Numbered from the stretch's first letter, positions 29,254 through 37,988 are shown. The stretch is 64,000 bases of DNA from Selenobaculum gibii (GCF_030273445.1 NZ_CP120678.1:2457501-2521500), one strand, 5' to 3'. The notes: a model not told the origin generated them from the letters alone. Made by a program: numbers and translations.

Positions 29254-29296
29254 GTTTTCATCTCCATGACTGCATCATTGGCCAATTTAAATATAA

Positions 29297-30235
29297 TTAG
29301 CCAATTCCATTATTATAGAAAAGTTTCGTTAAGTCAAATGGTGTTTCTTGATATACATAATAATTTAACCAGTTTCCAAACAATAGATTAGCTACGCTGC
29401 GCCATTTTACTAATGGCACTTGCGTCGGATCATTATTCGGATAATAATTGCATGGAATATGCATATCCATTCCGGCTTTAATATCGCGATCATATTCCGC
29501 TTTTAGCGTCATTGGATCATATTCAGCATGGCCTGTAATGAAAAATTGTCGTTTCTCCAGATTTGCCACTGCATAAATTCCTGCTTCGCCCTCTGCCTCA
29601 GAAAGGATTGTAAGTTCTGGAATTTTCTCAATGTCTTCTTTGCGAACTTCAGTATGCCTGGAATGAGGCACATAAAACTCATCATCAAAGCCTCTAAATA
29701 ATGGCTCGTAATCTACATTTCTCGTATGTTTATATACACCAAACACCTTGGGGCTTACTGGATACTTTTTAATTCCATAATGATAGTATAAGCCCGCCTG
29801 TGAACCCCAACAAATATGAAATGTCGAATATGCATGCGTTTTACTCCATTCCATAATCTCACAGACTTCTTCCCAATAGTCAACTTCCTCAAACTCCATT
29901 TGTTCCACCGGAGCGCCAGTAATAATAAAGCCATCATAATTTTTATGCTTTACATCAGCAAAAGTCCCATAAAATTGTGTCAAATGCTCTTGAGATGTAT
30001 TTTGTGGTGTATAGCTTGCAGTATAAATAAAATCAACTTCTACTTGAAGCGGAGAATTTCCTAAGAGCCGTAATAATTGTGTTTCAGTTACAGATTTTAT
30101 CGGCATTAAGTTTAAAATTAAAATTTTTAATGGACGAATATCCTGACTGTACGCTCTATCATCATACATCACAAAAATATTTTCCTTTTCTAAAATGCTT
30201 GTCGCCGGTAAATTATTGGGAATCTTAATTGGCAT
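29297..30235 (-). CDS. metA: Homoserine O-acyltransferase, predicted acetyl-CoA type
   Basis: 312 residues. Activates homoserine for methionine synthesis. The catalytic Cys is in [17 protein letters not shown], His in [18 protein letters not shown], plus PHSRHTEV. In [16 protein letters not shown] the residue after TGAPV is Glu, the substitution tied to acetyl-CoA rather than succinyl-CoA use in MetA proteins (Gly in the E. coli enzyme), so I predict O-acetylhomoserine formation. It is preceded by a SAM-I riboswitch with a terminator. Confidence 0.95.
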   Translation of the reverse strand: MPIKIPNNLPATSILEKENIFVMYDDRAYSQDIRPLKILILNLMPIKSVTETQLLRLLGNSPLQVEVDFIYTASYTPQNTSQEHLTQFYGTFADVKHKNYDGFIITGAPVEQMEFEEVDYWEEVCEIMEWSKTHAYSTFHICWGSQAGLYYHYGIKKYPVSPKVFGVYKHTRNVDYEPLFRGFDDEFYVPHSRHTEVRKEDIEKIPELTILSEAEGEAGIYAVANLEKRQFFITGHAEYDPMTLKAEYDRDIKAGMDMHIPCNYYPNNDPTQVPLVKWRSVANLLFGNWLNYYVYQETPFDLTKLFYNNGIG

Positions 30236-30264
30236 AACTAAAACACTCCTTTATTCTCGTATAA

Positions 30265-30410
30265 AAAATCAAGTCCCTTTCTCAGAGAAAGGGACTTTTA
30301 TTGCCACACAATCTCATCTTTCAGGAATTCTCCTGCTGGAATTAGCACCACTGCACCACGTGCCGGTTGCTGGGTTTCATCGGGCCAGTCCCTCAACCTC
30401 TCTTGATAAG
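30265..30410 (-). ncRNA. SAM-I (S-box) riboswitch controlling metA
   Basis: On the minus strand, CTTATCAAGAGAGG opens the P1/P2 region and GGGACTGGCCC, GATGAAACCC and CAGCAACC follow, the conserved S-box core. It ends in a strong terminator stem (AAGTCCCTTTCTCT / AGAGAAAGGGACTT, 30271-30297) with a T-run. High SAM would terminate transcription before metA. Confidence 0.93.
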
Positions 30411-30468
30411 AAATTTATTTAATTTTTGATGAATATACTACCACAATCTAAACCGCTCGTCAATGATA

Positions 30469-31113
30469 TTATCCTGTAATTGATAAAGGTAAAACATAGC
30501 CAATAACAGCGATAAAATGCATCGCACTTCCAGCCAGAACAAACATATGCCAAATCGCATGATTATAAGGAACTCGTTTTGCCAAATAAAAGCCTGCACC
30601 TGCAGTGTAAGCAAGTCCACCAGCAATTAACCAATAAATCGTCTCAATCGGTACACTTTCCATTAATGGGCGAATAATGATTAAAGCAAACCACCCCATT
30701 AAAAGGTAACAAACCGTCGAAAAGATTTTAAAGCGTTTCACAAAGAAGGCTTTGAAAATAATTCCCGTCACAGCTAGTCCCCACATAAGTCCAAAAACAA
30801 TCCAACCTAAAGTGCCATGAAGTGGAATTAATGCAAAGGGGGTATAATTTCCCGCAATTAGCACATAGATTGCAGAGTGATCAAGGAATTTAAAGAAAGC
30901 TTTCTTTTTCTCATTAGTAAAACTATGATACAAAGTAGATGCTAAATATAATAAAATTAAAGATACTCCATAAATCGTACCACTTACTAAGTGCCACAAA
31001 CCACCATAGTTACCCGCAACAACAATCATTGCAATCAAAGCAGCTACAGATAATACAGCTCCAACACCATGCGTAATGGCATTAATTAGCTCCTCACATT
31101 TTGCTCTTAACAT
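30469..31113 (-). CDS. Hemolysin III / TrhA-family membrane protein
   Basis: 214 residues, seven membrane segments, PAQR superfamily. Conserved metal-site elements are STLYHSF (segment 2), LDHSAIYVLIAGNYTPFAL (segment 3) and HAIWHMFVLAGSAMHF near the C-terminus. Proposed roles are membrane-fluidity homeostasis (TrhA) or hydrolase activity; the old hemolysin name is not informative. GGAGGTAGC precedes the ATG. It is a single gene. Confidence 0.92.
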   Translation of the reverse strand: MLRAKCEELINAITHGVGAVLSVAALIAMIVVAGNYGGLWHLVSGTIYGVSLILLYLASTLYHSFTNEKKKAFFKFLDHSAIYVLIAGNYTPFALIPLHGTLGWIVFGLMWGLAVTGIIFKAFFVKRFKIFSTVCYLLMGWFALIIIRPLMESVPIETIYWLIAGGLAYTAGAGFYLAKRVPYNHAIWHMFVLAGSAMHFIAVIGYVLPLSITG

Positions 31114-31169
31114 GCTACCTCCAAATAATTTATTTATGATATATATTATACCTCCCTTATAAAAAAATT

Positions 31170-31210
31170 GAAACAGTATTCGGCTTGAAATACAAGCCGA
31201 ATACTGTTTC
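31170..31210 (-). terminator. Terminator of the YjcZ-like gene
   Basis: An 18-bp perfect stem (GAAACAGTATTCGGCTTG, loop AAATA), with a T-run on the minus strand. Confidence 0.8.
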
Positions 31211-31233
31211 TTTTTGAGCTAGCCCTCTATTCT

Positions 31234-31332
31234 TTAGCAGCCCCAGCCGCCGCCACAACAGCAGCATAACAATATTATAACGATAATAATAAACCAAACC
31301 CAATAGCAATTTCCACCGCCATAAAAGCCCAT
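31234..31332 (-). CDS. YjcZ/sporulation-type Gly/Cys-rich micro-protein (32 aa)
   Basis: Starts MGFYGGGNCYWVWFIIIVII and ends LLCCCCGGGWGC. The opening MGxYGGG, one hydrophobic helix and tiny size match the YjcZ-type sporulation peptides of Firmicutes. Four successive cysteines near the end are striking. AAGGAGG lies 9 nt before the ATG and a strong terminator follows, which supports a real gene. Function is unknown; such peptides are often spore-coat or membrane associated. Confidence 0.75.
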   Translation of the reverse strand: MGFYGGGNCYWVWFIIIVIILLCCCCGGGWGC

Positions 31333-31499
31333 AATAAAACGCCTCCTTGAAAGATAATGCAGCTCTTAGCTACTGTATACTATGAACCCAGACGCTTTTT
31401 TGCTACTATTACAATCATTACCTTCATAAAATTAAAGGAAACTAAAAAACAATAGCGAAAAAATAGTTGTTAAGCTATATCTATTGGAGGTAATCACTT
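31333..31499. promoter_or_regulatory. Intergenic between the YjcZ-like and DUF2157 genes
   Basis: A short divergent spacer that must hold both promoters. I see no strong consensus. The plus-strand gene has TTGGAGG before its start. Confidence 0.3.
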
Positions 31500-32801
31500 A
31501 TGAATCAGTCGCATTATGAATGGCTAAAATCACAAATTCCCATATTAATAGATAAAAAAATAATTTCATCAGATACAGCGCAAAATATCCTTAAACATTA
31601 TGATATCGAACAAGAGGAAAATGACGATAAATTCAATCGTATTGTAACTTTCATTGGCGTTATCTTTATCGGGCTTGGGTTGCTCCTTGTTTTAGCCTAT
31701 AATTGGGATAACCTAACTCGAGCATCTAGACTTTCAATCGCAGTAGGACTGTTATTCATTTCTCAAATCGCAATGTTTCTCGGAATCGTTTACAATAAAT
31801 TAACAAATACCTATAAGGAATCATTAGCCGCCTTCCAATCTTTAATGATTGGCGCTTCAATCTCTCTCGTTGGGCAAAATTATGAAATTGCACTACACCT
31901 GGATACAGTTCTACTCATCTGGATGTTTTTAATTTTACCACTTGCATATCTGACTAGAACTGTTTCACCAGCTATTTTATATAGCATTCTCAACATGATT
32001 TGGCTCATTGATAATTTCAGTACACCTCAAGCGATCAGCGTTTGGTTATTTATCATCCTGCTTATTCCAATTTATCGTCATTTTGATAAAAATATGATCA
32101 TTTCCTCAACCCCTTTAGCTTGGTTAATCGTAATTAATTCATTAGCTGCATTTATTCTTACCTTTGAAAAATATTTCAGCGATTTAATGATGCAATGTTT
32201 AACTTTGTTTTTCTGCTTTCTTTTTGTTATCGGTAGTCATCTCGAAGTAAAGACAGCCGTATCTCGCCGCCCATTAACAACCATTGGTGTTTTTGGGCTC
32301 ATCACTTCCTGTTATTCACTTATTTTTTCAATCTGTTGGCAAAACGTTCCTCAAAATTTCACAAATCCAGTATGGTCTATTATTCTAATCCTCAGCATAT
32401 TATCTTTAGGATTTAGTTATAAACTCTTCCAAGTCAGCAGCAATTTATTAACAAAACTTCTTTTAGCCTCACCTATTATAATTATCACTGCCTGTCTTCT
32501 CGCAGTATTTACAATGCAAGAAATTTATTCGGTTTCTTTAGCTAGTATTTATTTGTTGGCAATTGGACTTTTATTAATGGAAAAAGGATTTCGTCAAGCA
32601 AATTCTGCTCTATTAAATATGGGTATGCTTTTAGTTAGTTTTCTAGTAACAGCAAAATTCTTTGATTCTACAATTAGTTTCTGGAATCGAGGCATCGCAT
32701 TTATTATCATTGGGTTCATATTTATTTTAATAAATTTCCAGATGATAAGACAAAAGAAAAATATTGAAGGTAAAACATCTTTTTCCTCGAAAACAAAATA
32801 A
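31500..32801 (+). CDS. DUF2157 integral membrane protein
   Basis: 433 residues. A soluble N-terminal ~45 residues (HYEWLKSQIPILIDKKIISS then AQNILKHYD) resemble the DUF2157 opening. About twelve hydrophobic segments follow (VTFIGVIFIGLGLLLVLAYNWDN is the characteristic first). The C-terminus is short and basic. The family function is not established. Partner proteins with a GDYXXLXY domain often sit next to DUF2157 genes but none is here. Confidence 0.82.
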   Translation: MNQSHYEWLKSQIPILIDKKIISSDTAQNILKHYDIEQEENDDKFNRIVTFIGVIFIGLGLLLVLAYNWDNLTRASRLSIAVGLLFISQIAMFLGIVYNKLTNTYKESLAAFQSLMIGASISLVGQNYEIALHLDTVLLIWMFLILPLAYLTRTVSPAILYSILNMIWLIDNFSTPQAISVWLFIILLIPIYRHFDKNMIISSTPLAWLIVINSLAAFILTFEKYFSDLMMQCLTLFFCFLFVIGSHLEVKTAVSRRPLTTIGVFGLITSCYSLIFSICWQNVPQNFTNPVWSIILILSILSLGFSYKLFQVSSNLLTKLLLASPIIIITACLLAVFTMQEIYSVSLASIYLLAIGLLLMEKGFRQANSALLNMGMLLVSFLVTAKFFDSTISFWNRGIAFIIIGFIFILINFQMIRQKKNIEGKTSFSSKTK

Positions 32802-32858
32802 TTCAATGGGAATTAACCATATAAATCCATGTTTTTATGTTTTTTACCACTAAATCCA

Positions 32859-32887
32859 TTGCTTTTTGTGTTTTTCCCTAGTATAAT
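32859..32887 (+). promoter_or_regulatory. Sigma-A promoter of the riboswitch-diguanylate cyclase unit
   Basis: TTGCTT (32859-32864) and TATAAT (32882-32887) with a 17-bp spacer, ~45 bp upstream of the riboswitch aptamer. Confidence 0.7.
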
Positions 32888-32931
32888 AGTCCTACGAGTA
32901 TAAACACAGAATGAAGAGGGTTTAATATAAT

Positions 32932-33030
32932 TAAATAAACGGGCAAACTTTTCGAAAGATTAGGACGCAAAGCTACGGGTCTAATATACATGTTATTGTA
33001 TGACGACGGCTAAGTTGCATTTATTTAGGA
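32932..33030 (+). ncRNA. c-di-GMP-I (GEMM) riboswitch
   Basis: The conserved aptamer pieces appear in order: GGGCAAAC, TTCGAAAGAT, AGGACGCAAAGCTACGGG, CTAA, then GACGACGGCTAAGTTGC. These match the class I c-di-GMP aptamer, including the tetraloop and the GGACGCAAAG core. It is followed by a terminator hairpin and a diguanylate cyclase gene, giving a feedback circuit. Confidence 0.93.
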
Positions 33031-33061
33031 ACATGTTTTAATGTTTCTCGCTAGCATTTGC

Positions 33062-33093
33062 AGGCATTATCTTTTGATAATGCCTTTTATTTT
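33062..33093 (+). terminator. Expression-platform terminator of the c-di-GMP riboswitch
   Basis: AGGCATTATC pairs with GATAATGCCT (loop TTTT), followed by TTTTATTTTTT. It lies between the aptamer and the GGDEF gene. Confidence 0.8.
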
Positions 33094-33125
33094 TTATTAT
33101 TAAAACCAATAAAAGAGGTTGGGCT

Positions 33126-34922
33126 ATGGAAAATGTTGCGATATTTAAATATTTATCCACATTCATCTTAGTAGCTTTGATTTTTCTCCTATATAGGAAG
33201 AGCAAAGAAATAGAGAGATTAGAATCCGCGAAAGATGAATTATCAAATATCCAAAAAGATATGGGGCTATACTGTCAAAGAATTAGTGATGATTTATCTT
33301 TAACTTTACAACCCTCGGATGGACTTCTGTCTTTGACTGTTTATACCCCCGAAGATATTCTTCTTAAATTCAACAACCAATTTGCTGAATTAATCCACAC
33401 CAATGATAGACCTAAAGTCCTATCAGCATTTATTGAAGCAAAATCAACCAATCAAAATATCGAGATCAACTTTCGGTTGCGTCATAGAAAACTTAATATT
33501 ATATGGATAAAAAGCATCATTTCTTACTCATTGCAAGAAAAAAATTTTTGTTGTTTGATGGAAGATATTACAAAATACGTAGAATCAAATCAACGCTTAA
33601 AACAAGCTGAAGCGGATATCGAGACTATCACAAATAATATTAGTGGAGGCGTTGCAACTTTTAAATTTGATGATGATTTGACAATCCTGTATGCAAATGA
33701 TCGCTACTATAAAACGATTGGGTATTCCCAAGATGAAGTTTCGGCTATTTACAAGAATAAATCTATTTATTTTATTGCTCCAGATACCATTGAACAACAA
33801 CGTTACGTCATTAAAGAACAAATTAAAGAGAATAAACAACTTACTTTTGAAATGAAAATCTGTAAAAAAGACGGCTCATATCTTTGGCTTAGAGCTACTG
33901 GGCATCTAAAATACAATGCTAACAATGAAGCAATTTTCCCTTGCGTATTAATGGATATTACAAACCTAAAAAAAGCTGAAAATCAATGGCAATTAGAAAA
34001 TGAACGCTATCGCGTTGCAACAGAACTAACCAATGATACAGTCTTTGATTACAACATCATTACAGACACTCTAGTGCATACAAAACAAGATAACAATGCT
34101 TATCCCTGCACCCCAATTATTCCGAACTTTTCTGATAATATTTTCAATCTTCCGTTTATCCATCCAGATGACAAGTCAATTTTAAAAAGTTTTTGTTCCG
34201 ATTTACAATCTGGAAAATCGACTCTGCTTGCCGAACTTAGGCTTTTAGGCGAAAATAATCATTACATCTGGTGTAATATTAAAGGAAAAACGATTTATTC
34301 TGATGACAATATCCCAATTCGAGTGATTGGGAAAATTATTAATATTGATTCACAAAAAAAACAATTAGAGTATTTACGGCAAAAATCACAAAGTGACTCT
34401 TTAACAAACTTGTATAATAAAGCTACAACTCAGGAATTAATTGACCGTTACATCGCCACACATTCACAGAAACAAAATCATGCATTAATGATTATTGACA
34501 TTGATGATTTTAAAGCAATTAATGATACTTGTGGACATTTATTTGGTGATGAAGTTCTAATGCAAGTAACAACACAATTGAAAGCCTTATTTGGTAAGGA
34601 AGATATTGTAGGTCGCATTGGTGGAGATGAGTTTGTTGTCTTTATGGGGAATATCCAATCAATGAGAGATATTCAAGCTAAAGCATCTACCATTAGCCGC
34701 ATCTTTAGAGATACTTGCTATAGAGAAATGCAGCCACTCTCAATCTCTTGCAGCATTGGCATTTCCCTTTATCCAAATGATGGAATGACCTATGTTGAAC
34801 TTCTTAATAACGCAGATAAAGCACTTTATAGCACTAAACACAGCGGGAAAAACAGTTTTTCCGTATTTGATTCACAGGACAATATTGATTATTTTCTTGC
34901 CAGAGATAAAATGAGCTTCTAA
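33126..34922 (+). CDS. Membrane-anchored PAS-GGDEF diguanylate cyclase
   Basis: 598 residues. One N-terminal membrane helix (~8-22) and a coiled coil are followed by about three PAS-type domains (~60-160, ~165-285, ~290-415; WIKSIISY, ILYANDRYYKTIGYSQDEV, LWLRATGHLKYNA) and a GGDEF domain (~425-590). The active site is GRIGGDEFVVF, with the metal-site DIDDFKAINDTCGHLFGDEVL. The I-site RxxD expected five residues before GGDEF reads GKED, so product inhibition is probably lost. It is controlled by the c-di-GMP riboswitch upstream. Confidence 0.93.
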   Translation: MENVAIFKYLSTFILVALIFLLYRKSKEIERLESAKDELSNIQKDMGLYCQRISDDLSLTLQPSDGLLSLTVYTPEDILLKFNNQFAELIHTNDRPKVLSAFIEAKSTNQNIEINFRLRHRKLNIIWIKSIISYSLQEKNFCCLMEDITKYVESNQRLKQAEADIETITNNISGGVATFKFDDDLTILYANDRYYKTIGYSQDEVSAIYKNKSIYFIAPDTIEQQRYVIKEQIKENKQLTFEMKICKKDGSYLWLRATGHLKYNANNEAIFPCVLMDITNLKKAENQWQLENERYRVATELTNDTVFDYNIITDTLVHTKQDNNAYPCTPIIPNFSDNIFNLPFIHPDDKSILKSFCSDLQSGKSTLLAELRLLGENNHYIWCNIKGKTIYSDDNIPIRVIGKIINIDSQKKQLEYLRQKSQSDSLTNLYNKATTQELIDRYIATHSQKQNHALMIIDIDDFKAINDTCGHLFGDEVLMQVTTQLKALFGKEDIVGRIGGDEFVVFMGNIQSMRDIQAKASTISRIFRDTCYREMQPLSISCSIGISLYPNDGMTYVELLNNADKALYSTKHSGKNSFSVFDSQDNIDYFLARDKMSF

Positions 34923-34967
34923 CTTTTCTCTCCCAAATCATTTAAAGCATAATAGGAGTTGCTTGCC

Positions 34968-35099
34968 TTGAAAAAATATTTATCCGATCCCCTAAATCTT
35001 CTATATACAATGATTATCGTTCTACTTCTCGTTTTCACTTTTAATGAGTATGTATATAATGGATTTATTGATATAAATTTTATCTATTGGTTTAAGTGA
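34968..35099 (+). CDS. Small single-pass membrane peptide (43 aa)
   Basis: Starts at TTG with AGGAG upstream (MKKYLSDPLNLLYTMIIVLL) and has one long hydrophobic helix. It lies 45 bp after the diguanylate cyclase gene. Family unknown. The ribosome site and positive-then-hydrophobic layout support it, but it is short and unconfirmed. Confidence 0.45.
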   Translation: MKKYLSDPLNLLYTMIIVLLLVFTFNEYVYNGFIDINFIYWFK

Positions 35100-35112
35100 T
35101 CTCCCATTATAG

Positions 35113-35141
35113 TTGACATTTTATGAGAACAGGAATAAAAT
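35113..35141 (+). promoter_or_regulatory. Sigma-A promoter of tRNA-Thr
   Basis: TTGACA (35113-35118), a 17-bp spacer and TAAAAT (35136-35141), 14 bp before the mature tRNA. Confidence 0.8.
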
Positions 35142-35154
35142 ATATATTGTAATT

Positions 35155-35230
35155 GCTGATATAGCTCAGTTGGTAGAGCAGCTCATTCGTAATGAGCAGG
35201 TCGTAGGTTCGAATCCTATTATCAGCTCCA
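35155..35230 (+). tRNA. tRNA-Thr (anticodon CGT)
   Basis: A 76-nt cloverleaf. The acceptor stem is GCTGATA/TATCAGC and the D-arm region is TAGCTCAGTTGGTAGAGCA. The anticodon stem GCTCA/TGAGC carries loop TTCGTAA, giving anticodon CGT, which reads ACG. The T-arm has GGTTCGAATCC, and the 3' CCA is encoded. It is followed by a terminator. Confidence 0.96.
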
Positions 35231-35240
35231 TAGATAATTC

Positions 35241-35275
35241 AAGGCTTCCTAGCGTTTAGGAAGCCTTTTTATTTT
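35241..35275 (+). terminator. Terminator of tRNA-Thr
   Basis: AAGGCTTCCTA pairs with TAGGAAGCCTT (loop GCGTT), followed by TTTTATTTT. Confidence 0.85.
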
Positions 35276-35291
35276 GCTTAAAAGTGGTCTA

Positions 35292-35313
35292 TTGTCCCTT
35301 ATTTGTCCCTTAT
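35292..35313. repeat. Tandem 11-bp direct repeat beside tRNA-Thr
   Basis: TTGTCCCTTAT occurs twice without a gap (35292-35302 and 35303-35313), 60 bp past the tRNA 3' end. Short direct repeats next to a tRNA gene are typical of integrase arm sites or an old attachment site, but no integrase gene is present. Confidence 0.5.
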
Positions 35314-35346
35314 TGTGAAAAATCCCATCAAAAAACACCCTTTTCA

Positions 35347-35469
35347 TTAACTTTTATTCACTGCTTCATCTAAAATATTATCCATTGTATCCGCTAATTT
35401 TTTATGGGAGAAACACCGTCGTAGGGCTTTCTCTTCTCGATTACTTAGACAAAAGGCTGTAAACTCCAT
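35347..35469 (-). pseudogene. Small orphan ORF or gene fragment (40 aa)
   Basis: Intact frame starting MEFTAFCLSNREEKALRRCF and ending LADTMDNILDEAVNKS. It is charged and amphipathic and looks protein-like, but a stop codon lies directly before the ATG and no ribosome site is seen. It may be the C-terminal remnant of a mobile-element gene left between the tRNA and the phosphatase-like gene. I do not recognise the family. Confidence 0.35.
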
Positions 35470-35534
35470 TTATATTGACCGTTGAAGGCTCAGCGTATGT
35501 CTTTGCTATTTTCCAATTAATAAGATATGGTAAA

Positions 35535-36668
35535 TTATTTGTCGATTATTCCATTCTGATAATATTCAAATAGATATGATGAAATATCTTTATGATATTT
35601 ATAATTATTTTCTGTCTTCTCTGGATTAAAAGCTATTAAAGGGATTTCTCTTTCATACAGTGAGCCATGAGTCCTAGATTCCTGCGTATAAATAAATTCT
35701 TTTTCAATTTCACCAAAAGCAATGTCTTTTCCGGCAAGCAGTACATAATCTCCGATTTGTTCTATTGGAAGATGATATGTTTTCGCAGCTTCCTCTTTGG
35801 TAAGAATCTGCTCAATAAATGAATTTTCCTTTGCAAAATTATAAAAAGCATCCTCCTGTATCCGGTCTTTCAGGAACACATAAAGCATTCCTCCTTCCTG
35901 GTAAATGTGATTTTCAATGTATCTGTCCTTCAGCGGTGGCAGACAGTAAACATCAAAACCAGCATTGTTAGCGATTATTGAGAAGTTTACAATTGTTGTC
36001 TTTTGATTCATGCCATGGTCTGCCGTTATATAGATTTGCCGTTCCGGATCAAGTGAGGCGATTTTCTCAATATACTCATCTATGACTGCAATTTGTTCTC
36101 TTGCTTCTTTCTCCCCCGGAGCAAAATGGTGGAATACATAATCATTGGTTGTACAATAAACAAAATCGGGATTGTCCGTTTTGATGCAATGATATGCTGT
36201 TTCTATAATCCAGCGAGTAGCCTCTACGCTGTCAATCGCAGGAGGCATTTTTAAATTATATCGTTCCAACCATTTTCCGTTAGGAGATTGAGCACTGATT
36301 CCAATATCAACCCCATCCCCATATACACCGAGCACTTTTCCCTTTACAGTTAAAAGTGCTGTTGTTCCACCTAATTCCTGATAACGCTGTAAAATTGTTT
36401 TGGCTTTCATATAACCGCGTTCCTCAATAAATCCTTCCTGCTTGGTAGTTGGATTATAAAAATAGTTTCCTATGACTTTAGTTTCTTCTGGCCATTTTCC
36501 AGACAAAATGCAAGCATGATTTACATTCGTAACAGATGGCATAGCGCATTGTACGTTTTTAGCAAACCCCCTCTTTCTGGAAAGTTGAAATATATTTGGA
36601 GCAGTTTCCTTTGTTAAATAGTCAGGCCTACAACCATCAATGACAAGTACCATTACTTTTTTCATCAT
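35535..36668 (-). CDS. Alkaline phosphatase superfamily enzyme, phosphonoacetate hydrolase-like
   Basis: 377 residues, no signal peptide. Metal and nucleophile motifs of the nucleotide pyrophosphatase / phosphonoacetate hydrolase group are visible: VLVIDGCRPDY (metal Asp), MPSVTNVNHACILSG (Thr nucleophile), then NDYVFHHFAPGEKE, YITADHGMNQK and SRTHGSLYEREIPLIAFNP (metal His). PhnA cleaves phosphonoacetate to acetate and phosphate, but other phosphodiester or phosphonate substrates are possible. It is flanked by a tRNA with possible scar on one side and a tRNA-like fragment on the other, so horizontal acquisition is plausible. No phn genes are nearby. Confidence 0.8.
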   Translation of the reverse strand: MMKKVMVLVIDGCRPDYLTKETAPNIFQLSRKRGFAKNVQCAMPSVTNVNHACILSGKWPEETKVIGNYFYNPTTKQEGFIEERGYMKAKTILQRYQELGGTTALLTVKGKVLGVYGDGVDIGISAQSPNGKWLERYNLKMPPAIDSVEATRWIIETAYHCIKTDNPDFVYCTTNDYVFHHFAPGEKEAREQIAVIDEYIEKIASLDPERQIYITADHGMNQKTTIVNFSIIANNAGFDVYCLPPLKDRYIENHIYQEGGMLYVFLKDRIQEDAFYNFAKENSFIEQILTKEEAAKTYHLPIEQIGDYVLLAGKDIAFGEIEKEFIYTQESRTHGSLYEREIPLIAFNPEKTENNYKYHKDISSYLFEYYQNGIIDK

Positions 36669-36992
36669 ATATCCCTTTCTAAATGTAAGTTTATTTTTTA
36701 TATCTTGATAATAAAAAACTAATCCGCCTGTAACTCTTTTAGCTGGGTTCGAATGGTTAAAGTCACGTTCCTATCCCCGCACTCTTGCCTTTTTCCATTA
36801 TATCACCTATTCATAAGGTTGGAGAATCTTGTTTTTTAACTTTACATCCCTTAAGCAAAAAAATTCACACATTTTTTGTCGATTATGCATGAATTTATCT
36901 ATTTTTTTGTTATAATTATTCCATGATGAAATTCGCCCGATTTTTATCGGCAAATATCATTATAATCAGACTGAATACTTTGGAGGTATCCT
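36669..36992. other. Intergenic with a T-loop-like fragment
   Basis: 324 bp between divergent genes. Around 36738-36775 it contains GCTGGGTTCGAATGG and nearby GC-rich blocks unlike the AT-rich flanks. GGTTCGAAT equals a tRNA T-loop, but no cloverleaf can be folded. TATAAT near 36910 could serve the downstream gene, without a good -35. Confidence 0.4.
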
Positions 36993-37970
36993 ATGAAAAA
37001 GACGATAAAAATTGGCATCGTTGGTTACGGCAATTTAGGCAAAGGTGTCGAATTAGCCGCAACACAATGCGATGATATTGAATTAGTCGCTGTATTTTCC
37101 CGTAGGGAATTAACTGAAACGCAAAGCGGTGTTCCCGCTGTCAGCTTAGATAAAATTGCCGAATATCAAGGTAAAATTGATGTTATGTTATTATGCGGCG
37201 GATCTGCAACCGACCTTGAAGTACAGGGCCCGCTTGTTGCGCAGTATTTTAATACAATCGATAGTTTTGATACGCATGCAAAAATCCCTACATATTTTGC
37301 ATGCATGGATGAAACTGCGAAAAAAGCAAATACCGTATCCATTATTTCTGTAGGCTGGGATCCTGGTCTATTCTCTTTAAATCGCCTATTGGCTACTTCC
37401 GTTTTACCAAATGGGCAAGATTACACGTTCTGGGGTAAAGGGGTAAGTCAAGGTCATTCCGACGCAATTCGCCGTATCGCCGGAGTAAAAAATGCGAAAC
37501 AATATACGATCCCAAAAGAAGAAGTAGTCAATGCTATTCGAAGTGGTGAATGTCCTGCGATCAAAGGCAATGAAGTGCATTTGCGTGATTGCTATGTCGT
37601 TGCTGAAGATGATGCTGATTTAACTGCGATTGAAGCAGCGATTAAAACAATGCCAAATTACTTCGTTGGCTATGAAACTATAGTTCATTTCATTTCTGAA
37701 ACTGAATTTAATGAAAAGCACACAGGTATTCCTCATGGGGGATTCGTATTTAGAAATGGTCAAACTAGTCCAGGCACAAATCATGTGATTGAATTTGCCT
37801 TAAAACTCGACAGCAATCCTGAATTTACCTCAAGTGTATTAGTTGCTTACGCACGTGCAGCTTATCGACTAAAACAACATGGTGGTAGTGGAGCAAGTAC
37901 TGTATTTGATATCCCATTTGCATGGTTATCCCCAAAATCAGGAGAAGAGCTAAGAAAAGAATTATTATAA
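36993..37970 (+). CDS. ddh: meso-Diaminopimelate D-dehydrogenase
   Basis: 325 residues. NADPH-dependent amination of tetrahydrodipicolinate to meso-diaminopimelate in one step, feeding lysine and peptidoglycan synthesis. The N-terminal Rossmann motif is IGIVGYGNLGKGVE. The substrate-binding segments include VGWDPGLFSLNR, WGKGVSQGHSDAIRRI and PHGGFVFRNG. The length and motifs are typical. A strong GGAGG precedes the ATG. It is monocistronic with a strong terminator. Confidence 0.95.
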   Translation: MKKTIKIGIVGYGNLGKGVELAATQCDDIELVAVFSRRELTETQSGVPAVSLDKIAEYQGKIDVMLLCGGSATDLEVQGPLVAQYFNTIDSFDTHAKIPTYFACMDETAKKANTVSIISVGWDPGLFSLNRLLATSVLPNGQDYTFWGKGVSQGHSDAIRRIAGVKNAKQYTIPKEEVVNAIRSGECPAIKGNEVHLRDCYVVAEDDADLTAIEAAIKTMPNYFVGYETIVHFISETEFNEKHTGIPHGGFVFRNGQTSPGTNHVIEFALKLDSNPEFTSSVLVAYARAAYRLKQHGGSGASTVFDIPFAWLSPKSGEELRKELL

Positions 37971-37988
37971 TTTACTTTTACTTAATAC

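Noticed and set aside
33597-33839. 80-aa minus-strand frame inside the diguanylate cyclase gene
   Set aside because: Antisense to a PAS domain, no ribosome site, no recognisable motif.
35155-36668. Intact prophage or integrative element at tRNA-Thr
   Set aside because: No integrase, structural or replication genes are present; only a direct repeat and a possible fragment remain.
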